The notes beneath the pieces were generated by a model, which worked only from the letters and a program-made list of their open reading frames with translations, ran no database searches and was not told the DNA's origin. This document shows, in pieces, positions 58,336 to 64,000 of a stretch of DNA of 64,000 bases; the first letter of the stretch is position 1; each line of letters opens with the position of its first letter. The translations under genes and the position numbers were made by a program. Origin of the DNA: Ailurus styani (Eukaryota > Chordata > Mammalia > Carnivora > Ailuridae); assembly GCA_002007465.1 (NCBI GenBank), contig LNAC01000001.1:4090937-4154936 (forward strand), in the 5' to 3' direction.

Positions 58336-58681
58336 GCAGAGAACACAGAGTATAGAACAATGTGCAGAATATGATATTTTTAGTGTGTTTTTGAAGGGGG
58401 ACGATCACGCGTGTAACTGGAAAAAGACACAAGAAATTGCTTATAGTAGTTGGTTATCTTTAAGGAGATATGGGAAGTTTTTATAATTTTTAAACCTTCC
58501 AGCAGTGAGTAACACACTGTGCACAGTTGTGTTTGTCCTTAAAGAAAAGGAGGCAAGAGGGGTTTCCGGCAGTAAGACCGTGTTCCGTTTCCGCCTCTTT
58601 CGCTCTGTCCCTGGTGAGAGCCCCGCTCCCTCCGCAGGTGCACCGGGAGCCCGCCCGCCCGCGCCCCCCGCCCCGCCGAGC

Positions 58682-58721
58682 NNNNNNNNNNNNNNNNNNN
58701 NNNNNNNNNNNNNNNNNNNNN
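58682..58721. other. Assembly gap (40 N) in the MKI67 promoter
   Basis: Forty consecutive N follow CCCGCCCCGCCGAGC and precede CCGCCCCTGCCC. The gap sits in the most GC-rich part of the promoter, immediately upstream of the CCAAT boxes. Any open reading frame crossing it is meaningless. Confidence 0.98.
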
Positions 58722-58773
58722 CCGCCCCTGCCCATTGGTCCGCCGTCGCGCCGCCCCGTCCAATCGCAGCGCT

Positions 58774-58789
58774 TAGCGCCAAATTCGAA
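58774..58789 (+). promoter_or_regulatory. CDE-4 nt-CHR tandem element
   Basis: TAGCGC, spacer CAAA, then TTCGAA. CHR consensus is TTYGAA and the classical CDE lies four bases upstream, so the spacing is exact. The overlap with the E2F-like GCGCCAAA means the same bases could serve E2F or the DREAM LIN54/E2F4 arrangement. Confidence 0.7.
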
Positions 58790-58801
58790 TCGTTGTTTTC
58801 A

Positions 58802-58807
58802 TTTGAA
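58802..58807 (+). promoter_or_regulatory. Second CHR element (TTTGAA)
   Basis: TTTGAA is the canonical CHR sequence, 12 bases after the TTCGAA copy. It has no CDE four bases upstream. It is probably near the transcription start. Confidence 0.5.
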
Positions 58808-58839
58808 TCGGGAGGGCGCGGCGGCGGCTTTACGCGCGG

Positions 58840-58988
58840 AGCTGCTAACGCGGCCGGGCACCTCCCGGACGCAGCTGGGCTGCGCTACGCGGTCGCCGGC
58901 GAGGGCGACGGCGGGGGGAGTGAGGACTGCGGCGGAGGTGGCCGCAGCCGGTCCCGTCCCTGGAGCAAGGGGCGGGCGGTGGAAGCAG
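58840..58988 (+). other. MKI67: MKI67 non-coding exon 1 (approximate)
   Basis: The sequence is GC-rich with no in-frame continuation to the coding exon. The 3' end is placed at GGTGGAAGCAG followed by GTGGGC (donor GT at 58989) because the human 5' UTR, recalled from memory, has a similar GTGGAAG just before the exon junction. A second possible donor is the GG/GTGAGC at 59081. The 5' end is not visible. About 58840 is inferred from the position of the CHR elements, which usually lie close to the start site. Intron 1 would then be about 474 bp. Confidence 0.5.
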
Positions 58989-59503
58989 GTGGGCGAGTCT
59001 CTGGCTTTTCCCGGGAAGGACTTGGGCCGCGTCTGGCGGAGCGGTGGACCCACTGGAGGCGGTGCGGGTGACCGGTCCTGGGTGAGCGGCTGTCGGGGCG
59101 CCTCGGGGAGCGGGGGCGGCCCGTGTGCTTGGGGGCCCGGGCCGTGGGGACCCCTCTGCTCTGCAGGCACCGCCGCCTGCAGCGCTGCCGGGGCTCTGGC
59201 GAGGGGGTCTCGGTGGGAACTCCCGGGAGCCTTGACCTTGATGGGCGGCCTCCTGGCACTGGCTGTTGGGGGGCGCCCTGGGGTGCAGCCCGGGGCCTGG
59301 CTGGGGCTCCCGCCAGGGGCCAAGTAAGGTGTGGGTCGGGGTGGCAGGAGCACGGCGAATTGTACAAGCCAGCACATTTGGTCACTTACAAGTGACTTTC
59401 TAGCTCTTTGCTTTTAGAGTAACACCCCCCCCCATCCCTCGTTTTGTTTTTGTTTTATTCAGTGGCATGTTCCTGCAGTAAGTTTGCTTCAGCAAACCTT
59501 TTG

Positions 59504-59617
59504 ATGCCTGAATCTCCTATACGGATTATACTCAACGTCTTGTTTAGAAAATGGGTCCTACAGGACGCCTTGTTACCATCAAGAGGAGTGGGGTGGACGG
59601 CCCCCACTTTCCGCTGA
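59504..59617 (+). other. Upstream ORF overlapping the MKI67 start codon
   Basis: An ATG at 59504 in the 5' UTR part of exon 2 opens 37 codons ending at TGA 59615-59617. It passes the main ATG (59551) out of frame. Its context is weak (T at -3). A tiny four-codon ORF at 59467-59481 precedes it. Both exist only if the exon 2 acceptor at 59461-59462 is the one used. No peptide function is implied; the possible role is translational damping. Confidence 0.45.
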
Positions 59618-59642
59618 GCCTCAGCACCTGCTTGTTTGGAAG
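59551..59642 (+). CDS. MKI67: MKI67 coding exon (exon 2), start codon and first 30 codons
   Basis: The ATG at 59551 has a strong context (A at -3, G at +4). It opens a 92-nt coding segment ending in an AG before GTGAGC at 59643. The peptide starts MGPTGRLVTIKRSGVDGPH and ends LSTCLFG plus a split Arg codon. Human Ki-67, recalled from memory, begins MWPTRRLVTIKRSG, so residues 2 and 5 differ (W to G, R to G) and the rest is nearly identical. The final FGR supplies Arg31, the FHA-domain arginine. The likely splice acceptor is the TTTTATTCAG at 59453-59462, making the 5' UTR part of the exon about 88 nt. Confidence 0.93.
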
Positions 59643-60259
59643 GTGAGCCCTGCACAGGGGTGGACAACTTAGTTTAAAAGACGTTAATATCCTCATCATG
59701 GAGTAATAGACTGGAAACGTCCTAGGAGTGGTTCCTGCTCCGAATTTGCTGGGGACTTTCCTAGCTATTGTCAATGTAATATAGGTGTTTATTGGGAAAT
59801 AGAATTTTGAAAATAATGTTTATAAGTATTGTTTTTGATCAAACACGTTTTAAAATTGACTTGATAAAATCTTTAAATGGAGGAAAATGTAGATTATTCC
59901 CAAATCCTGGTTCCCTGCAGGCCTTCTTTAGATGACCAGTATATTCAGCTGAAACCCCTCCAAAGCTGGCGTGCCTTGGCTCTGGGGGACACTACTGAGC
60001 AAATGAGGGAAGGAGGCTCTGTATTTGGCTTGTTGGGTTTTTGGAAAAATGAAAACAGAAGTCCTCCTAGTGTTTTCAGAACTTCTTTCTTTTTGCAGGC
60101 CTGGGTCGGTTGTAAATAACTATGTACGACAGGTACACTTCTCTGGGTTCGTAGCATGAGATTTCTTATAAAATGATATAAAAGTTACCCTCTCTCTGGA
60201 GCCCGGTGAGGTGGGGCCCCAAACACCTTCTACCCACACCCCCTCCTGTCCTGCCTGCC

Positions 60260-60592
60260 CCATCCCCACCATGTTCTACCTCACCTCAGACATTCCGAGC
60301 CCTTGTTCATCTTGGTGCCTTTGGCCCCTTTAAACTCTTATAATTGGAATGTTCTCTCTATCTCCCTATGTGAGTGATTCCTTTCCAGCTTTCAGCTATC
60401 TGTTTAAATGTTGCCCCAAAGAGAACCCTTTGGTGAACACTGCTCTGGTCTTTCCTAACACCATGCAGCGTGACGAGTCTTTGGTCGTGTCTCCCACTAC
60501 TAAGCTGGGCAAGGACAGGGACTGTGTCATTCATAATTACGTATGCAGTGCCGGGTTGAGGGCTGGCGAGAGGGGTGGTCAGTGACACTCTG
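60260..60592 (+). repeat. L2 LINE 3' fragment in MKI67 intron 2
   Basis: The order matches the L2 3' region: GGAATGTTCTCTC, then CAGCTATCTGTTTAAATGTT, then a GAGAACCCTTTGGTGAACAC-type stretch, then GGGCAAGGACAGGGACTGTG. Identity is by eye against the remembered consensus. Confidence 0.65.
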
Positions 60593-60632
60593 TCTAGCAG
60601 ACACATGGGCTGAATGTGGAATGGTGAAAAGC

Positions 60633-60833
60633 CGTGGTTCTCAGCCTAGGGTTCATTTGCCCTGCAAGGAGGCACCTGGCAAGTTCTGAAGACGTTTTTC
60701 TGTGTCACAGTGTGGGAGGCTCAAGCCAGCAGCATCGGTGAACAGAGGTCAGAGGTGCTGCTAAGGAGCCTACAATGTAGAGAACAGCCCCCACTGGACA
60801 GGATGTCAACGGTGCTGAGGTTAAGAACCACTG
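60633..60833 (+). repeat. MER20 hAT-Charlie DNA transposon
   Basis: It starts GTGGTTCTCAGCCTAGGG and ends GTGCTGAGGTTAAGAACCAC, with CAGCCCCCACTGGACAGGAT inside. This is the MER20 order over about 200 of 219 bp. It lies in MKI67 intron 2, sense orientation. Confidence 0.8.
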
Positions 60834-61148
60834 AGCCATAGAGATTCTAGTTGGCAATTTGCAGCCACCCAAATTCTCAGTTCTGATGAGATAGTCTCTC
60901 TCTCTGTCTCATGCTGCAATATTCTGTTATCTAAAAATCAAATTCTCTTCTTGAGTTTAAAGTAGCTGTTCACTTTCCATAGCTTCTTTTCTCTTCAAAG
61001 GAAAAAAGAATAAACATTTTGGTGTCTAATGTCAGTAATTCTGGTGTGATTCTATAGTAGTGATTAAATATCTTTTTACACTGGATTTTATCATTTAAAA
61101 CCCATTCAAAGGTGTTTGGTTATATGACATAGGTAGAAAGAGACATTC

Positions 61149-62105
61149 TTTTTTTTTTTTTTTATTGTTTTATTTGGGAAAAGTACTTCTTACAAAAGGA
61201 CAGGCGCAGAATACAGAGACCTCTGCAACAATTACTTGTTTTTTCTTATAGTGAAGAACAGGTGGGATCCCAGGAGTCACTGCGGTCCCGGGACAAATGA
61301 GCAGCATCTCCAAGTTATTTTAGGAACTAGAGCAACAAAACTAAAAGCTAATATTTCCAATTGAGAAAGTCTTCTAACAACTTAACTTTAGCTTGTCTTG
61401 TGGATTCCCACCCCCACCCCCCTTTAGAGAAAAAGCATGACTTATTCCAGCCAACCAATGGCCCCACTACCAGAAACACCTTAGAACCTAAGTCCTGTGT
61501 CACATCTGTCTGCCTGCAAAGCTCACAGATGGAATGAGGCAAACACCCACTAAAACAAACACAGAAACCTGACAGTGAAACCTCGAATGAGGACAGTTTT
61601 GTTCAAAAGTGCCTGGGCTGGAAAGGCTAGGAGACCATGAGACATAAAATACAACCGTGTTTCCGAGCCCCAGTTAGCGTTAGTATATGGGACAACCAGA
61701 TAGTTTAAACCTCTGTGGCTGAGCCCATTTCTCTCTTTATAGGGACAGAAAGAGCTAACCCTACTCCTTCCACAGCTACTGATAAACTGCTTTGTCCTTT
61801 ACAACCTATTTGCCACACTAGGCCGAAACCACTAAACCACATTTTTCCACGAAGGCTAAGAACACCGTGCAGCTAGGCAGGGACAAGAAACTTAGCACAC
61901 ACTCACACTCACACAAACGAGGTCTATCAGCCCCGGGAGTCCACTTCCAACTCTGCGATTATTTTATACCCCGTATCTTTTATATGTGTTCTAGAAAGAG
62001 GTAGTCCCAGCTCCAGGATATTGTATCGATAACAGAGCGGAGAGTAGATAGCTGTTCAGACTTACAGTAAAGGGAATCCCGGAGACCCAAGGAAACTTCA
62101 CTGAC
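61149..62105 (-). pseudogene. Probable antisense processed retrocopy (mostly 3' UTR) in MKI67 intron 2
   Basis: On the minus strand the segment ends in CCCAAATAAAACAATAAA followed by a poly(A) run (poly(T) at 61149-61163 on +), as in a reverse-transcribed mRNA with its polyadenylation signal. At the other end a 42-codon open stretch closes at TAA near 61979 and reads like a protein C-terminus: SLYCKSEQLSTLRSVIDTIS, then WSWDYLFLEHI. About 815 nt of non-coding sequence lie between this stop and the tail. The source gene is not recognised. No clean target-site duplication was found; TAGAAAGAG occurs at 61134 and 61992 but does not abut both ends. An unannotated intronic sequence with a chance A-rich end is the alternative. 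Confidence 0.5.
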
Positions 62106-62502
62106 GACTGTTTGGATTAGTTTGCATATGGGTTTGATAATTCTCCCTTCTGGTTCTTCCCGCTGATGTTCTTTGTGTGGAAAGTGAAGTTGAATCTAAT
62201 AATGTGTATTTGTTGTTTGCATTTGTATTTTTAATAATAGACTTGTGAATCTGTCCATTAATACAGTGTTGTTCTAAAGCAATGAAAAGTTCATGATTCA
62301 ATGGCATTGACTGTTTGCCAGGAAAATGGCAGAAATGTATAATTCATTCATTGTTTGGACAACTCCGTGATATAGATGCTGATGTGATTGTCTTCTAGTA
62401 TGTGAAGAGACAGGTGTTAGCCTAAAATACAGCACCTGTAGTGATGGTGAAATCTTTAAACATACGTAACATTACAAATGAACACACATAAACATTTCTT
62501 TT

Positions 62503-62673
62503 TTTTTCTTTTAAGATTTTATTTATTTATTTGACACACAGAGGCAGAGAGGGAGAGGGAGAAGCAGGCTTCCCACTGAGCAAGGAGCCCCACATGGGTC
62601 TCCATCTCAGGACCCTGGGATCACGACTTGAGCTGAAGGCAGCCGCTTAAAGGACAGAGCCACCCAGGTGTCC
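62503..62673 (-). mobile_element. SINEC (Can-SINE) in MKI67 intron 2
   Basis: The poly(T) head, AAGATTTTATTTATTTATTT, CACATGGGTCTCCAT and terminal GAGCCACCCAGGTGTCC mark a minus-strand Can-SINE. Flanking ACACATAAACATTTCTTT and ACACATCAATATTTCTTT are a diverged target-site duplication. Confidence 0.88.
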
Positions 62674-63057
62674 CACACATCAATATTTCTTTATGGAAAA
62701 AAAGCACAGAGTATCAAATCGTTAGTTCTCCAAACTGATGGAAAGTCCTCCCTTATTTGGGTCTTATAAGCATAGGTATTTCAGTAAAGGCAATCCAGTT
62801 TTGTATTCTAATATTTTCCATTCTAATTGTTTTCAAGTACCTGAAGTCTTAAAGATTTAAAATAGTCGCTTATACAATACTTGTCAAAATTGTTTGCCAA
62901 GTGCACAGGTCATCACATCGCCCAACTGATTATCCCTTTCTGTCATTGCATTTTTGGATCAAACACATGGTCAAATGCTGTTTTATTTTGAAGCATTCAT
63001 GGCATTTCTAAAAACAAAATTGCAGCAGCCTCAAACTCTAAATTTCTCCCCTCACAG

Positions 63058-63136
63058 GGGTATCGAATGTGACATTCGCATCCAGCTCCCTGTCGTGTCC
63101 AAACAACATTGCAAAATTGAAATCAGTGGGCAGGAG
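63058..63136 (+). CDS. MKI67: MKI67 coding exon 3, central FHA domain
   Basis: The exon follows a TTTCTCCCCTCACAG acceptor and ends before a consensus GTAAGT donor at 63137. It is 79 nt: one base completing Arg31, then 26 codons reading GIECDIRIQLPVVSKQHCKI and EISGQE. It contains the Ser45 and His48 positions of the FHA phosphopeptide-binding loops (SKQHC). The FHA domain of Ki-67 is known to bind phosphorylated partners such as NIFK. There is no frame damage. Confidence 0.95.
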
Positions 63137-63246
63137 GTAAGTGGGCGTTTGAAGTCTCTTCTGTTGTTTTGTTTTGTTTTTTCCTCTTCATTTCACTTTT
63201 TACCCGTTCGTCAAGTGTTTATTTTCCCCTTTCTTCTGCTTGGCAG

Positions 63247-63362
63247 GCGGTCCTGTTTAATTTCAGTTGCACCAATCCCACGCAAGTGAACGGATCTGTC
63301 ATCACAGAGCCTGTGCAGCTTAAGCATGGAGATGTGATCACTGTTGTCGATCGTTCTTTCAG
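63247..63362 (+). CDS. MKI67: MKI67 coding exon 4, C-terminal part of FHA domain
   Basis: The acceptor TTCTTCTGCTTGGCAG is followed by 116 nt (38 codons plus 2 nt). The peptide reads AVLFNFSCTNPTQVNGSVI, then TEPVQLKHGDVITVVDRSF, with a split Arg codon before the GTGGGT donor at 63363. It carries the FHA motifs TN (Asn67), the NG turn (residues 72-73) and the closing LKHGDVI strand. Compared with the remembered human protein, F61, C65 and VV at the end of the last strand are conservative changes. The next coding exon is not in the window. Confidence 0.95.
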
Positions 63363-63747
63363 GTGGGTGAAAGGTAAAAACTCGTCGTTCCCGACACCGA
63401 TGCACCCGAACGAGCCCACAGACGGCTCTGAGTTTTCTGTGCCTGATGATGTCAGAGCGTTTGAGGCGGCTCCTCGCCCCGCCTGTTCTCAACCTGCAGT
63501 CACGTGGGTGTAGCAGGGATGACAAGTGGGGCTTGTGTGACCCCCTTCGAGGATCCAAGCGCACGGAGTTGGGCCAAAGAAGGGTGACCAGAACCTCATG
63601 GTTCTATTTTTGTTGCAAGTGGGGTGAAGCCGCATGCATTTTTCAGTTTCTCTTTCATTTTAAAGTTAAAAGACGGTCCTGGGGAAAAGACACAAGACAA
63701 GATGTCCAGCTCAGCTTATCATGATGTGAGCCCCTGGGTGATTCTCA

Positions 63748-63953
63748 CCTGTTAGGGAATGAACTGTGTCCCTTCAAAATCCATACATTGGAAGTCTTCA
63801 CCCCCGGCAAGCCAGAATATGACTGTATTTGGAGACAGGGTCTTGAAAGAGGTGATTGAGTTAAAACAAGGCCATTAGCGTGGGTCCTAATCAATCTGAC
63901 TGGTGTCCTTCTAAGAAGAGGAGTTGAGGACACAGAAGGCCGGCAGGTGCTCA
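63748..63953 (+). repeat. MaLR-type LTR fragment in MKI67 intron 4
   Basis: GAACTGTGTCCCTTCAAAAT, GACTGTATTTGGAGACAGGG and TGACTGGTGTCCTTCTAAGA follow the order of an ancient ERVL-MaLR-like solo LTR. It is non-coding and truncated at the assembly join. Subfamily not assigned. Confidence 0.6.
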
Positions 63954-64000
63954 NAAGCCAGAATATGACTGTATTTGGAGACAGGGTCTTGAAAGAGGTG
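63954..64000. other. One-N assembly join followed by a false duplication
   Basis: A single N at 63954 is followed by 46 bases identical to 63809-63854 (starting AAGCCAGAATATGACTGTAT). An exact repeat restarting immediately after an N is the mark of overlapping contig ends that were not merged. The bases from 63955 on should not be read as a real tandem copy. Confidence 0.85.

Larger units (their letters stand above)
58722..58840 (+). promoter_or_regulatory. MKI67 core promoter with two CCAAT boxes, E2F-like site and CDE/CHR
   Basis: Reading 5' to 3': ATTGG (inverted CCAAT) at 58734-58738; CCAAT at 58760-58764; an E2F-like GCGCCAAA at 58776-58783; a CDE-like TAGCGC at 58774-58779 separated by four bases from a CHR TTCGAA at 58784-58789; and a second CHR, TTTGAA, at 58802-58807. 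There is no TATA box. NF-Y at paired CCAAT boxes plus a CHR bound by the MuvB core (DREAM when repressed, MMB when active) is the known grammar of late cell-cycle promoters. Binding here is inferred from motifs only. Confidence 0.8.
58590..59330. promoter_or_regulatory. CpG island over the MKI67 promoter
   Basis: This is a dense run of CpG dinucleotides and GC boxes (for example CCCGCCCCGCC just before 58681). It starts in the proximal promoter, covers exon 1 and runs into intron 1. It includes a 40-N gap at 58682-58721. Such an island is typical of cell-cycle gene promoters. Both flanks drop sharply to AT-rich sequence: AATATCC-rich repeats lie upstream near 58.2-58.3 kb and AT-rich intron sequence follows after about 59.4 kb. 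Confidence 0.8.
58840..64000 (+). other. MKI67: MKI67 gene, 5' portion (exons 1-4, gene continues past window)
   Basis: This is the 5' end of the gene for Ki-67, the proliferation marker that coats mitotic chromosomes and organises the perichromosomal layer. Three coding exons were assembled by reading GT/AG junctions: 59551-59642, 63058-63136 and 63247-63362. Joined in frame (phases 2, 0 and 2) they encode about 96 residues matching the Ki-67 N-terminus, including LVTIKRSGVDGPHFPLSLS, CDIRIQLPVVSKQHCKIEI and TNPTQVNGSV. Intron 2 is about 3.4 kb, intron 3 is 110 bp, and intron 4 runs off the window. The large repeat-rich Ki-67 exon and the C-terminal LR domain lie outside. In human the gene sits next to a long gene-poor interval toward MGMT, which fits the empty 58 kb upstream here (established knowledge plus inference). 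Confidence 0.95.

Noticed and set aside
58527..59327. 266-codon and 188-codon frames across the MKI67 promoter
   Set aside because: They cross the 40-N gap, so the translation contains X residues, and they overlap the CpG-island promoter and 5' UTR.
1..64000. A prokaryotic-type defence, phage or biosynthetic system
   Set aside because: Codon structure, repeats, introns and CpG pattern are mammalian throughout, with no operon-like packing of open frames.

Overview
The window looks like nuclear DNA of a carnivoran mammal, probably a mustelid-type caniform. At least fifteen tRNA-derived Can-SINE (SINEC) copies are scattered on both strands. Most carry the box-B-like stretch ending in a GGTTC-type promoter remnant, a CT-rich middle and an AAATAAATAAA tail, and several have clear target-site duplications. 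Carnivore-type L1 3' ends, many older L1M fragments, MIR, L2, MER20 and MaLR-like LTR pieces fill most of the rest. The species assignment is an inference from the SINE subtype.

Only one protein-coding gene can be supported: the 5' end of MKI67 (Ki-67), on the + strand at the right end. Its CpG-rich promoter (about 58.6-58.9 kb) is interrupted by a 40-N gap and carries two CCAAT boxes, an E2F-like site and a textbook CDE/CHR pair. A non-coding exon 1 ends near 58988. Exon 2 holds the ATG at 59551. Exons 3 and 4 (63058-63136, 63247-63362) complete the N-terminal FHA domain. The rest of the gene lies beyond the window. Intron 2 carries an L2 fragment, a MER20, a SINE and what looks like an antisense 3'-UTR retrocopy. 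Intron 4 carries an LTR fragment and a false duplication at a one-N assembly join.

The 58 kb upstream of MKI67 is intergenic. Regions in order: LTR piece and unique sequence (1-1320); a GC-rich island with a strong CTCF-like motif (2.0-2.7 kb); a long antisense L1 (5.4-7.4 kb); L1M-rich sequence with a templated internal duplication (9.8-12.7 kb); nested L1 plus SINE (13.3-13.8 kb); largely unique sequence (13.8-18.3 and 19.5-22.4 kb); a degenerate L1M with SINE insertions (23.9-26.4 kb); unique AT-rich sequence (26.4-29 kb); more L1M (29.7-32.8 kb); unique and repeat-poor sequence including an AT-rich candidate enhancer block (36.7-39.0 kb); a 48-bp minisatellite and a 260-bp pure pyrimidine tract (41.0-41.8 kb); GC-rich unique sequence (41.8-44.6 kb); an LTR split by a SINE (44.6-45.2 kb); L1M minus fragments (47.6-48.0, 50.6-51.9 kb); a second GC-rich island (49.7-50.2 kb); and unique sequence running into the MKI67 promoter.

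No CRISPR array, operon, phage, bacterial mobile element or other prokaryotic system is present. No previously undescribed multi-gene system was found. The most notable items are local: the MKI67 promoter grammar, a templated duplication inside an L1M, an unidentified 3'-UTR retrocopy, divergent CTCF-like motifs, and assembly artefacts that affect MKI67.
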